From Corylus avellana (taxonomy: Eukaryota > Streptophyta > Magnoliopsida > Fagales > Betulaceae), in the NCBI RefSeq assembly GCF_901000735.1, contig NC_081542.1, positions 34,215,243-34,279,242 on the forward strand: a DNA stretch of 64,000 nucleotides, given 5' to 3'. The notes beneath the pieces were generated by a model, which was given only the letters and a program-made list of their open reading frames with translations, ran no database searches and was not told the origin of the DNA. Positions 45,905 through 57,248 of this stretch are shown here, in pieces (the stretch's first letter is position 1; each line of letters starts with the position of its first letter). The position numbers and the translations under genes were made by a program.

Positions 45905-47760
45905 ATGGTGAACACACCCCCACATCCAGATACACCTCTAGATCCTATCCCAGATATTCCCGGAACATCACATGTTCCAAATCCACAAACAGCCTTGTTG
46001 GAAGGTTTCATGAAGCGAATAGCCGAATCTATCGAAGCAATGAAGAAACAGAATGAAGAGATCGTCTCTAGGCTACCTCCTAGAGAAGATTCAGCATTAA
46101 ATAGAAGGCAAGAAGAGTCTCATAGGGAGCCACCACCATCCACCCGCCAGCAATCAACTCGTCAGGACGCTGGAAGTTCAACACGAGGAAGTCCTCATGT
46201 CTCTCGGAACAAAGAAAATTCTCACCAACGGAAGCCCAACAATGGTTCACAGCTCAGTGGCAGGTCACACCATGGCGAATCTAGTCATGCCATAACCCGT
46301 GATAATCATTCCCGGTGTAGCCATGCTCATCATGGTCGGTCACATCATGTCAAACCTACGGAAGTTGCTGTGAATAAAGATGTTGAAGATCTTAAGGAGA
46401 AGTACGAAAAAATGGCTTTCTTAATTGAAAATGGAGAAAATTGGTCTGCCACCGAGGATCTTATGCAACACACCAATTTACCTTTTACTGGTCGGCTGAT
46501 GAGATTTCCAATGCCCGATAGTTTTAAGGTTCCTCGAGTTGGTGAGTATGATGGAAGTGGAGATCCTTCTGACCATAAGCCGAGCTCATATCATCCTTCA
46601 TGAAACTCCTGATGAAATCGCTTGCCGAGCCTTTCCCTTGACTCTGAGGGGACTTGCCAAAGAATGGTTTGGAAGTCTAAGCCCAAAGTCTATTGATAAT
46701 TTCGATTATCTTGGGCAGCAGTTCTTAGGACAATTTTTCGCCGTTCGAAGAAGAAAGAAGAACCCAGCATATCTATTATCTCTCGTGCAAGGAGAAGGTG
46801 AGTCCCTAAAAGATTATATGTTACGGTTCAATCGTGAGAAACTGACAATAGAAAGCACGGATGAACAGACTATTTTCTCAGCATTGATGCACGGTATAAA
46901 GACTGAAGGGCCTTTAATGGCCGAGTTAGCCAAAAAACCGAAAACAGGAACTCTAAGACAGTTTAACAACAAAGCTGAAGAGTTCATCAACCAAGAAGAA
47001 ACTATCTCGGCGTTGTTGAAATCCAAAGCTGCCGAGAGTAAGCCTGTTGCTGGTCCACTCATAACAAAACCGAGGGTTTTCGTCGAAAAGAAGAAAAAAG
47101 ACCGCCAGAACCCGAAGACTCTAGAGAAGAAGATTGATCTACCACCCCGGCCAAGTCAACATCAACAGTATGTGGGATGGACACCCCTAAACACAACTGT
47201 TTATAAGGTGTTCATGGAAGTTGGGAAGGATCCAAGCTTCAGATGGCCAGGAAAGATGAAGTCTCTTCCCCAAAACCGCAACTCTCAAAAGTTTTGCGAA
47301 TATCATAATGATCACGGGCCTCAAACCGAGGATTGCATTAGTTTTCGGTTCGAGATTGAAAAGTTTTTAAGAAAGGGAAAGTTTCTGAACTTCTTAACTG
47401 AGGAAAATGGCAAAGGGAAGAATCTCCAGGACAATCAGGGTCAGCATTCGGGTCAGAATAATGATCAGCCACGTAACCAAAGGCAGAGGCGCGACGAGCC
47501 GAGGGTATCACAAAGCAAGCAACAGAATCCACAGAACCAGGCCATAGTCGGTGAGATCCGAACAATCCTAGGAGGCCTTGCTGGTGGAGGGGAATCAAGT
47601 TCGGCAAGGAAGGCCTACGTCAAGCAGGCAAGAATGGAAGAAATCTTTGTGCTTGAACAACCCTCCAAGATCCAGAAGCAGGAACTGAGCGTTCTCACAT
47701 TTTCTGAGGAAGATGCGAAAGAAGTCTCGATGCCACAAGTTGATGCATTGGTGATAACCT
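45905..47760 (+). pseudogene. Tat gag, frameshifted
   Basis: Gag starts with ATG at 45905 (MVNTPPHPD). A His/Ser/Arg-rich linker follows, then the capsid part with PMPDSFKVPRVGEYDGSGDP and, in a new frame after about 46575, ETPDEIACRAFPLTL and AKEWFGSLSPKSIDNF. A CHHC-like knuckle (FCEYHNDHGPQTEDC, near 47297-47340) follows. Gag packages RNA and builds the particle. An indel near 46570-46600 moves the frame from phase 2 to phase 0, so this copy cannot make full gag. The exact gag/protease limit is not visible. Confidence 0.85.
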
Positions 47761-48182
47761 TAACGGTGGCTAATCATGCTGTTCACCGAGTCTTGGTGGA
47801 CAATGGCAGTTTGGCTGATATTCTCTACTGGACAGTTGTTCATCAGTTGGGCATTAGCCGAGAGAAGTTAAAGCCCTTTCTATCACCCTTGATAGGGTTT
47901 GCAGGAGAGCACGTCCAACCCATTGGAATGATTTCTCTTCCGATCACAGCAGGGACCTCCCCTAGACAATCCACTATCATGGTGGATTTTTTGGTGATCG
48001 ACCGACCATCAGCCTACAATATAATCATCGGTCGTCCAGCTTTGAATCAATTAAAGGCAGTAACTTCTACCTACCACTTAAAGTTGAAGTTCCCAACAAC
48101 CGATGGAGTCGGTGAGGTTAAAGGAGACCAAGTTGTTGCCAGAAGGTGTTATAACACATCTTTGAAAAAATGCCCAAAGTAA
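47761..48182 (+). pseudogene. Tat protease
   Basis: Aspartic protease with the active-site triad D-N-G (47799-47807) in LVDNGSLADIL and a downstream YNIIIGRPALNQLKA, the flap-distal signature of retropepsins in plant gypsy elements. It shares its frame with gag C-terminus and RT. A TAA at 48180-48182 ends the frame before the RT. Confidence 0.85.
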
Positions 48183-49320
48183 GCACTTTTGACGATCAGC
48201 AATTTGGGCGATGATTGGAAGATGCATTTGAGAAAGGAGCCAGCCGAGCCATTAGTTGACATACCAATAGCTGAGGGAAAGGTTGTGAAGGTCGGTTCTC
48301 AGTTAACTTCTAAAGTTAAGGAAGTTCTTGTTCAGTTTCTCCGGCAAAACCTCGAAGTTTTTGCATGGTCTCCGGAAGATATGCCAGAGATTGACCCCAA
48401 GGATATTGTTCATCACTTGAACATCAACCCAGAGGCCAAGCCAATAAAACAGAAGCGAAGGAAGTTTGCTCCTGAAAGAAACATGGCAATTGCTGAGGAG
48501 GTAGACAAGCTCCTTAAAGCTCAGTTTATTGAAGAAGCACATTATCCTGATTGCTTATCTAATGTGGTGATGGTTAAGAAGTCCTCTGGGAAGTGGAGGA
48601 TGTGCGTAGACTTTACCGATCTTAACAAGGCTTGCCCAAAGGATAGCTTTCCGTTACCCCATATCAGCTAGTTGGTTGATGCAACAGCGGGTTATGAGTT
48701 GCTGAGCTTTATGGATGCCTTCTCTGGCTATAATCAGATCTTCATGCATCCATCTGACCAAGAAAAGACAGCCTTCATCACTGACCGAGGTTTATATTGC
48801 TACAAGGTCATGCCATTTGGTTTGAAAAATGTCGGGGCAACTTATCAAAGGTTGGTGAATAAGATGTTTCAAGAACAGATCGGGAAGAACATGGAGGTTT
48901 ATGTTGATGACATGCTGGTCAAAAGCAAGCTGCAGGTAGACCATGTGACAGACTTGCAGGAAGCGTTCAAGACATTGAAGCGTTTCAAAATGAAATTGAA
49001 TCCTACGAAATGTGCATTCGGAGTTTCATCTGGCAAGTTCCTTGGCTATATGGTTTCCAGCCGAGGAATAGAAGCCAATCCAGCGAGGATCCAGGCAGTT
49101 TTGGACATGCAGTCTCCAAAGAAGATCCAGGCAGTTTTGGACATGCAGTCTCCAAAGAATATCAAGCAAGTTCAACAGCTGACAGGAAGAATTGCAGCTT
49201 TAAACAGGTTCATCTCTCGGTCTACAAATAAGTGTCTACCATTCTTTAAAATTTTACGAAAAGCTTTTGAATGGTCCAAAGAATGCGAGCAAGCTTTCGA
49301 GCAACTCAAAAGATATCTTG
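48183..49320 (+). pseudogene. Tat reverse transcriptase
   Basis: This is the RVT_1 domain, with INPEAKPIKQKRRKFAPERN, MVKKSSGKWRMCVDFTDLNKACPKD, first aspartate in SFMDAFSGYNQI and catalytic YVDD at 48900-48911, then KCAFGVSSGKFLGYMVS. A TAG at 48669-48671 falls inside the domain. Just after the RT core a 36-bp unit is duplicated in tandem (49088-49123, 49124-49159), repeating IQAVLDMQSPKK in frame. The domain copies element RNA into DNA. Confidence 0.9.
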
Positions 49321-50216
49321 TCAGTCCACCTCTTCTCAGCCGGGCTATTCCTGGAGAAGTATTATATTTATACTTAGTTGTATCGTCAACCGCAGTCAAT
49401 GCAGCTTTGATTCAAGAAGAAGAGGGAGTTCAGAAGCCAATTTACTTCATCAGCCGAGCATTCCATGGTGCCGAAGAAAGATATGTACAGATGGAAAAGC
49501 TTGCTTTTGCTTTGGTAATTGCCTTCAGGAAGCTACGACCATATTTTCAAGCTCATACAATCAATGTTTTGATCGAGTATCCATTGAAGAAAGTACTTCG
49601 GAAGTTGGACTTGTCTGGTCGATTAGTCAACTGGGCAATCGAAATTAGTGAGTTCGACATCCATTTCATCTCACGTAGTGCCATTAAAGACCAGGCTCTT
49701 GCAGACTTTATGGTGGAATTCACAAACATTCAAGATCAGGAGGATTGGCCGAAAGAGAGGACATGGGTGATTTATGTGGATGGATCTTCTACCAAGAAGA
49801 ATGGCGGAGCTGGGGTGGTAATTATCACACCAGATGGAAGAGAGTTAAAAAGTTCGTTAAGATTGGAATTTAAGACTACTAACAATGAGGCTGAGTATGA
49901 AGCTGTAATAGCTGGGCTCGGTTTAGCTCGAGAACTAGAGGCAGAGTTTGTAGAGGTGCGGAGTGATTCTTAGGTTATTGTTGGTCACATTCGTGGTGAA
50001 TTCGAAGCTAAGGGTAGCAAGATGAAGCTTTACTTGTCTAAAATCCAAGATATGCAAAAGGCTTTCAAGAAATTCTGCATCGTTAAAATCCCAAGAGAAG
50101 AAAACGAGAAAGTAGACCATCTAGCTCGGTTGGGCTCTTCAACCGAGGATGAAGTGGGAGAATACGACCAGCAAATACAAACTCTTCAACAACCTTCCAT
50201 CGTTGAAAAGTTCTAA
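49321..50216 (+). pseudogene. Tat dual RNase H region
   Basis: A gypsy-type RNase H-like part (49321-49740) shows AALIQEEEGVQKPIYFISRAF and EKLAFALVIAFRKLRPYF. A second, archaeal-type RNase H follows (49765-50150) with WVIYVDGSS (aspartate), TTNNEAEYEAVIAGL (glutamate) and RSDS, then a tail with VDHLARLGS. Tat elements are known for this doubled arrangement. A TAG at 49971-49973 directly after the RSDS aspartate, and a TAA at 50214-50216, break the frame. Confidence 0.85.
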
Positions 50217-51477
50217 TTTTGATTATTGAGGTCATGCCCACTTGGGCTGAGGAAATAGTTTGTTACCTTGAAAAGGGAATTCTTCCAGGAGATAAGAGGA
50301 AGGCGGTGCAATTAAAACGAAAGGCTGCTCGGTTCACCCTAGTAAATGGAACTCTTTTTAAGTGAGGCTTTATGCTGCCTCTCCTTAAGTGTGTTTCTAA
50401 AGAAGAGGGCAATTACATCCTTCGAGAGATTCATGGAGGAAGCTGTGGCAGTCACTCGGGAGCCCGCATATTAGCACACAAAGCAGTTAGAGCAGGATTC
50501 TTTTGGCCGAGTATGAATCAAGACTGCATATACATGGTCAAAACTTGTGACGGCTGTCAACGTTTTGCCAACATTATCAAGCAGCCTCCTGAGGAACTTA
50601 GCTCGGTCTCCTCGCCATGGCCGTTTTCACAATGTGGGGTAGCTATCGTAGGGCCGTTACCTGCAGGAAAAGGGGGAGTTCGGTTCGCTGTGGTCGCAGT
50701 TGATTATTTCACCAAATGGGCAGAAGCTGAAGCTCTGGTAAATATTACAGCGAAAAACATCAAGAAATTTCTCTAGAAAAATGTCATTTGTCGATATGGG
50801 ATTCCTCATGCCTTTGTTACAGATAATGGCAAGCAGTTCGACTGTGATTCCTTTTGAGATTGGTGTACCGGACTTCATGTTCGACAGTACTTTTCATCCC
50901 CAGGACACCCCCAAGCAAATGGACAAGTAGAAGCAACCAACAAAACCATATTCAGAATCCTCAAGAAGAAGCTCAGTCAGCACAAAGGAGCCTGGGCGGA
51001 GGATCTTCCCGAGGTCTTATGGGCATACCGCACCACCAAAAAGACTCCGACCGAGGAGACTCCTTTGGCTTTAGCCTACAGAACCGAGGCTGTCATCCCT
51101 GCAAAGGTAGGATCGGGAAGTTTTTGAGTAGACACGTTCAACTCCGATTTAAACGGCGAAGGTTTGAAACTACATTTAGATTTGCTATCGGAGAAACAAG
51201 ATCAGGCCCAGGTTACTATGGCAGCATACCAACAAAGAAGGGCTCGGTATTTCAACTGACGGTTAAGCTTCGCAGTTTCCAAGTTGGGGATTTGGTTTTG
51301 AAGAAAGTCACTCTTGCAACCAAACATGCAACTGATGGAAAGCTCGCACCGAACTGGGAAGGACCATACCAAGTTGTCAAATGTGGCAAAGCAGGAGCAT
51401 ACCATCTTGCGAATTCGAAAGGAAAACAACTCCACCGACCATGGAATGCTGAACATCTTAAGAAGTATTTTGTATAG
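50217..51477 (+). pseudogene. Tat integrase, catalytic Asp lost
   Basis: The zinc-binding part (IHGGSCGSHSGARILAHK, then CDGCQ) and the rve core are clear. The first catalytic position, normally W-G-x-D-I-V-G-P, reads CGVAIVGPL: codon 50642-50644 is GCT (alanine). Aspartate 2 (VTDNGKQF) and glutamate (HPQANGQVEATNK) are present. Stops at 50774-50776, 50855-50857 and near 51124, and a frame change before the C-terminal NWEGPYQVVKCGKAGAYHL, inactivate it. Product end at 51477. Confidence 0.88.
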
Positions 51478-52523
51478 AATTATAATTCTCAGAGCATCAG
51501 TTTTTCTGTATTTTTTTCGTAACAAATAAATGCATATGAATGAAGGGTCCTCTGAGATTATAATCATGCAGAAGTCTTAAGTATGTGCCAGACCATGCTT
51601 TCATATAATGTCCGGGTAAAATGTTTTCCAAAAAGCCACATTTGGAAAGATATGTAAAAAACTTTCCAACCCTTCGGTAAAATATAGCTGCAGAATTCCC
51701 AAACGTCGTTCGGTATATTCTCATTAAGGTACATTTTTCCTAGATCATTACCTTTACTCTAAAGGTTCCACTTCGGTGAAACATAGTCGGAGAGTTTCCG
51801 GAGCATCACTCGGTGATAACTCACAAAGGCGCTTTCCCGAATAAGAAGTTGCAAATACAAAATAAGCAAAATGCATTCCCAACCTAAACCTTTTTTCAAA
51901 GGTTCCATCTCGGCGAAATATAGCTGGAGAATTTCCCGAGTCTTGCTTGGTGAAATGTCACTAAGGCGCTTTCCTGAGAAAGAAGTTCATAAATATAGGT
52001 ATACCGAGGCGCTTTCCCAAACATAAACCTTTCCTCCAAAAGGTTTCACCTCGGAGAAATACAGCTGGAGAATTTCCCGAACTTTGTTCGGCAACCAATT
52101 CACTAAGCCGCTTTCCCGAGGAAGAAGTTCATAGGCCTAAAAAATAACTAAACCACAACATTCTCCTACGACAAAATGTTCGGCTATCATGTCTAAAACG
52201 TGATCTTCTCACAAAGCAATGCATACTCAGTCAAACATACAGCACTCTGCGATTTGCCCTTACACCCGGTTCAAAATTTTACACCTCGCTAAGATTCCCA
52301 TTAATATAAATTAAATTTATAACCAATGGGAATCGGGGGGGTACACATAGCATGAAATTGCTGAAAATCTATATCTAAGGCAAGATACAAGTTGGCATGA
52401 GTGTGCATAAGGTTTCAACGAATAAACAAAAATTTCTTTTATTGACAAATTAAAATAGTTAGATACAAAAAAGAGACATGTCGTCTCATCAATTACATTT
52501 GGGAAAAATCAAGAAGCATCATC
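51478..52523 (+). repeat. Tat 3' region with diverged tandem repeats
   Basis: No coding frame on either strand. Four diverged copies of a 100-140-bp unit lie in about 51660-52140, with landmark TTCCAYCTCGG starting near 51664, 51766, 51903 and 52044 and a shared GGCGCTTTCCCGA block. A run of seven G with flanking purines sits at 52335-52341. Confidence 0.75.
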
Positions 52524-55500
52524 TTAAGCATGGTCCCAGTCTTCATCAGATGCAGCCACAGATTTCTCCGAGTCATTAGGTGCTTCCGCACACTCGGCCG
52601 CAGTAGAAGACTCCCCAGCCTGATGCTGAGCAAACGGATTAAAACCAAAAATTGTGATGCCCTTACAGTCGGGCATCTGCTCCTGACCGATTATGGCAAT
52701 TTTTGAAATGGCCTCTTTGGTAGGAGGAACATCTTCAGGTTTGATTGTGTTAAGGTCGACACCCTCGGGAGGATTCTTCAACCAGCTGCTAAAAGTTTCA
52801 AAACCTGAGATGAAACCTATGCCCCAACCATAGTCTCGGCCCCAGGAAGCGAATGAAAGCTGTTTGTAGAAATTTCGAGCTTTGTCCTTGTATTTGAACA
52901 CTTGCTCTTTAGCTCGCAGGAATTTCCCTTTAAAATTCTCAGCCCTTTTGACAGCAACTTTGGCCTTCTTCTTTGCTGACTTTCGTTTTTTCTCTGAAGC
53001 CAGAAGCTGCTCCTCGGTTGCTTTCAGTTTACCTTCAACCACCTCGGCTTTAGTGCACTGAGTAGCTGAGTATCTCTGGGCCGCTTCCAGCTCTTCAGAG
53101 ACTTGGTTAATGCGAGACTCGGTAGCTCAGCATTGAAGTTCGGCCTCAGCATGTTTTCCTTTGAAAAGAGCAACCTTATCCTCCAGGGCGGAGTTGTCAA
53201 TTAGCAGCGTTCTATTCCTAGCTCTCTCGGCAATCCCCTGCACTTCTTGTTTTCGAATCCAAGAATGAGCTTGAGAATATCGAGCCTCCAAATCGGTGAC
53301 TTGTTGTTTTGTAAGGAGGAGCTCGTTCCCTTGCTGAGAAGACAGTTCATGAACTCGTTGTAGCTCAGCTTCGGTTTCTTCAAGTCTTTTCTTTATATTT
53401 TCGGGCTCCAAGGTCGAGATCTCATCAAAGCTCTTCTTAAGCCGGGTAGCTCCATCCTCGAGAGTTGAAAAGTCAGCCAGAAAACTCTCGTATTTTACCT
53501 TCACAACAGCTAACTCAGATTCCAACACCTGGGACCGAGAAACAGTTTGAGCGCTTTGAGCCTCCAAACTGGCAACCCGCTCACTCGAATGAAGGAGTTC
53601 ATTCCCTTGCCGAGAGGACAACTCCTACAGTCGAGTTACTTCAGCTTCAGCATCTGCAAGTTTCTTTTTTGTATACTCGGTTTCCCGAGCCAAAATCTCA
53701 GCAGATCTTTTAAAGTGAAGATAGTAGTTCATACTATGCATTGACCCCTGTAAATGGAGAGAAGTTTATTAGGACAAAATCTTATTGTCAAGAAGTCAAG
53801 TGGATAGAGATATATTTACCTCAAGCTGATGGTACAACATATGCTTCATCACCTCCTTCGGAAATTGAGAACTGATGTCCACTGTTTTAGTGGCCGGAAT
53901 CGCACCGGCCAAGAGAGTGAAAGGATTCCCGAGCCAGTTGTCACCTAACCGGGAAAGGGGCTCCCCAAAAGTCCCAAATATTGGATCAGGTGTACGCTCT
54001 GCCGAGGAATCGGCTGCCCGCGAAGTCCTGGCCGGACTCTCCGTAAAAACACTTGTTGGTTGCACGAAGGGACCCTCCGTGGTTATACTCGGTGGCTCAC
54101 CTCTCCCAGGATGAGATGACTCTCTAAGATGCGGTGGTTCTCCACCAACTGGAAACTTAAAGCCAACCTCTTCTTCAGCAACTCCACCAGCGGCTGCTGC
54201 ATCCAGTTGCTCGTCATCTTCAAACACATCGACCACCCCTTCAGCAAAGGTGTGCTCGGCGACCATGGGTTCGGTGATTATTGGCGCATTATTGGCAGTC
54301 TCAGTGACCGAGGGTCCAGAGGTAACCGGTTCTTCAACCTCAGGCCCACTGCCTATAATTTCACCAACCGCAAGTTCGGTGCTGACAACCTCAGGGTGTG
54401 GGGAAGAGTGTTCTCCTTCGGTTTGCCCTGGATGGATTACCGCCAAGGGTTCTACGTTTGGTGCTTTGGAGGTCAGGTAGGTAAAGACCTCTTCAACATC
54501 TACCGGTTCTTCTTCCTCAGACTCAAAAGAACTTATCTGCACAGCCTCAGTGGGAGTAGAGGAACGAGGGACGGCCGAAGGGGAAGTGACTTCCAGGACT
54601 ACGGAGGCAGAAACTTCAGCTCGAGCAGAGGTATGAGAAGAAGTTGGGGGAGTTCGCTTTGCAAGAAGGGCATCCTGAGCCGACTTGTCCTGTCTACTCA
54701 GGAACTCCCGGACCCCACCAAGGACCTCTGAGTATGCACTGATATGAGGAGCAGTTGTTTCTGGCTTTGGGGCTCTCGGATCATTTGTGCCCCCATTTCT
54801 CGCTTCTTCACATACGGCAGCCGAGTGTGCTATCACTCCTCCCGGTGTAAGGTCGGCAGCGAGCCTCACTGCCTGCGAGCTATCCTCGGCAACCTTAGCT
54901 CTCTTCTTATTTTTCCCCGCAGTGGTCTTTACTCTCTTCTTACTCTTCTGTAAAGAAGGATTATGAGGGTCCTCTAGCTCATCAGCAATCGTCAAAAAGA
55001 CTCTTGCACTAACTGGTGGCCTCGCTGAGAATTTCTTCAGAGGAACATCTTCAACTTTCCATTGCCTTTTCCTTTGGAAGACTCGGCAGTCCTAGGAGTC
55101 GGCCTTCTCGACACCTCGGTAGTTGGCACTCTAGGTGGAACAGCTTCTACCAGCCTTGCAGGTGCCGGGGTCCACAGGTACAAGGCCTTGTTCTCTTCGG
55201 TCATAACAGCATCATAATCCATCTCCAGTGGATGAAGTTCGGCATGGTCCTGTACATCCCTTACGAGCTTCCCCTCTTCCTTAGTCAGGCTCGGTTCTTG
55301 TTGACCTGAAATCATGCATACAGATTAGCTTTACTACTAAAAGGAATGAAAATAAACAAAGGTTAGGCTCAGTTTATACCTCGGTTTGATGGGGCAGTGG
55401 TTTCCCGAGGGACGCTCGGATCCCTGATGACTTCCAAATCTGCAAATTCCAAATCACCCCGAACAAAGAAAAACTCGTCCTTCCATCCTTTGTTGCTCAG

Positions 55501-55974
55501 GTAAGTGGATCGAAAAGAAAGAAGCTTACATTTCTTCCGGAGTTGGAAAGTGAACAGAAACTCAGTCCTAGAACACTTTGTCAGACGGTAGATTTTCAGA
55601 AATTCTGAGACAGTAAGTGGGTGCTCCACTACAAGAATCTTTGGCCAAACGATCATACAAGCAAAGAATACCCTCCAACCGTTCGGCGCCAACTGGTGTG
55701 GAGCTATAAGAACAAAACTTAGAAACTCCCGAACTACCCTCGGGAAAGGCAACCTCAAACCAATTCGGAACATGTCCAAATAAACACAGGCTTCGTTACT
55801 GTCGATAGCTACCACAGCCCCAACATTATCGTCGTCGAACCGTAACTGAACTGAGTAAGGAAGGTGGCAAATTTCACGAATTTCCTGTTCATTTTTCCCC
55901 AACAGTTTGGATTTCCATGTAATTGGGTGTGAAGCACCCAGTACATTAGGAACGTCCTCAACCCTGTGACTCAT
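52524..55974 (-). pseudogene. Antisense intron-containing gene of Tat element
   Basis: On the minus strand I read exon 1 55974-55380, intron 55379-55306 (74 bp), exon 2 55305-53820, intron 53819-53748 (72 bp), exon 3 53747-52524. Both introns are GT-AG with T-rich acceptors, and the phases join the frame exactly. Start MSHRVEDVP at 55974 is the first ATG in frame; the frame is open further up to 56256 without ATG. Exon 1 holds a Transposase_28-like (PF04195) domain (FRIGLRLPFPRVVREFLSF; APHQLAPNGWRVFFA). Exon 2 is Ser/Glu/Pro-rich with a KKRVKTTAGKNKKRAK basic patch like a nuclear signal. Exon 3 is a long coiled coil. A frameshift near 55070 and stops at 53625-53627 and 53127-53129 break this copy. 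Its role is unknown; comparable antisense ORFs are reported for Tat elements. Confidence 0.8.
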
Positions 55975-56320
55975 CAAGCATCGGTGAAAGGGGATTATAG
56001 GACGAGGGATGGAGGTGAGACTTTGTTCAAGCAAGATATGGGCAACGCTCAACCGAAAGTGATTGACCGAAGGTTCAATTAGAGGAAGTATGAAATCTAG
56101 GTATTGGAGTACGGGGCAGTTGGCGTGGATGAAAGGTTCAGCCGAAGAAACAAACTCGACCGAAGCTTTGAAATACACCACTCGTGAGAAATAATACTCG
56201 GCAGAAAGGCTTGAATGCAGAAGGGCCAGTTTTAAAAGAAAGAGAGAGATCAACAAAAGCTTAGAAGAAGGACAATGGCTTCTGCGGGGTAAAAATGAAG
56301 AACGAATGAAAGAGAAGAAG

Positions 56321-56333
56321 ACTATTTAAAGGC
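56321..56333 (-). promoter_or_regulatory. TATA-like box for antisense gene
   Basis: The minus strand reads CCTTTAAATAGTC about 350 bp before the presumed ATG at 55974. Spacing allows a leader of roughly 300 bp. Such a box in an AT-poor part of the element supports separate transcription from the minus strand, but no transcript data exist here. Confidence 0.45.
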
Positions 56334-56653
56334 TTTCGGAAGAAACCGAATCGGCACATTAAATAACCCTAGGGTCTAGGGTTTGGCGAAGAGGCGTCTT
56401 TTCATTTCTTTCTCGGTGCAGAAACTGACGCGTGGCCACGACAAGACTTGAAAAACCATAGGGAGTTTGACGCGTAGCTCTCGAAAGGCGGAGGTAAGGT
56501 AAAACGCTTCAGTTATTTTTTAAAATTCAAAATTCAAAAAATTTTAAAATTTTAGAACCAGTCGTTTGTTTTGCCAAAAACGAAACCGAACTTGTAAACA
56601 AACTGACCCACGCTCGGTTTTCTACATGTAAATTCCATATTCTGTTAGAAAAT

Positions 56654-56668
56654 GAAATTGGGGGGTAA
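56654..56668 (+). other. Tat polypurine tract
   Basis: GAAATTGGGGGGTAA lies directly before the 3' LTR at 56670, the expected plus-strand primer site. Confidence 0.85.
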
Positions 56669-56669
56669 C

Positions 56670-57243
56670 TGTTGGGTCATGAATCAGCTGGGTTGGGCCC
56701 AGTACAAAGTCTGCCGGCCCATTCCCAAAGCTCGATCATTTTTACTGTTCAAAATAAATTCATGTTCGGCAAATTTCGGCTTATCTGAAAGTATATTATC
56801 GACACTCGGTTATCAGGCTCGGTTAGCCGAGCCTGAGTTAATAACCGAGTGTTACCCTCAGGAATGATAGACATATCTGAATAAATATCTTATTTACTGC
56901 TCCTCAATATATTAACGACACGTGGACCCTCGGTAGGTCCACAGTGTTAGATTAACAGGTACTACCCGATGCCTATAAAGGGGGGGTCCCCTCTCACTAT
57001 TTCGGTAACTTCTTTTACCCTTCAAAACTGAATATCCTGCATATACTTATCTCACCCATAATCTTTAAGTTCATTTTTCTCTTAAACACTGTGACTAACT
57101 TAGGCATCGGAGCTTTCTCTGGCCGAACAACGCCGGCAGCTTTGATCCTTTTTTCTTTGTTGATTATTCAGTTACAATCCTCAGTTGATCCTTCGGTTAC
57201 ACAGAGCCCCCTCCACGTCACCATTCGAAAAACTGCTCAAACA
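56670..57243 (+). repeat. Tat 3' LTR (574 bp)
   Basis: Matches 45280-45843 from TGTTGGGTCATG to CTCAAACA. TATA CCTATAAAGGG near 56971. It carries the complete hairpin CAGGCTCGG / CCGAGCCTG (56814-56835) inside CACTCGGTTAT / ATAACCGAGTG (56803-56851). Confidence 0.95.
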
Positions 57244-57248
57244 ATATA

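Larger units (their letters stand above)
45280..57243 (+). mobile_element. Full-length Tat-lineage LTR retrotransposon, TSD ATATA
   Basis: The element is 11,964 bp. LTRs are 45280-45843 and 56670-57243, flanked by ATATA at 45275-45279 and 57244-57248. Order: 5' LTR, primer site, gag, protease, RT, gypsy-type RNase H, archaeal-type RNase H, integrase, 3' tandem repeats, antisense spliced gene, polypurine tract, 3' LTR. The second RNase H, the primer site and the antisense frame all fit the Tat lineage. The LTRs are about 95% alike by eye. Coding frames carry stops and frameshifts. Confidence 0.95.

Noticed and set aside
54129..54731. 200-codon plus-strand frame in the Tat element
   Set aside because: It is the complement of the antisense Ser/Glu-rich exon, which has intron borders and a recognisable context. 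The plus frame has no family signature.
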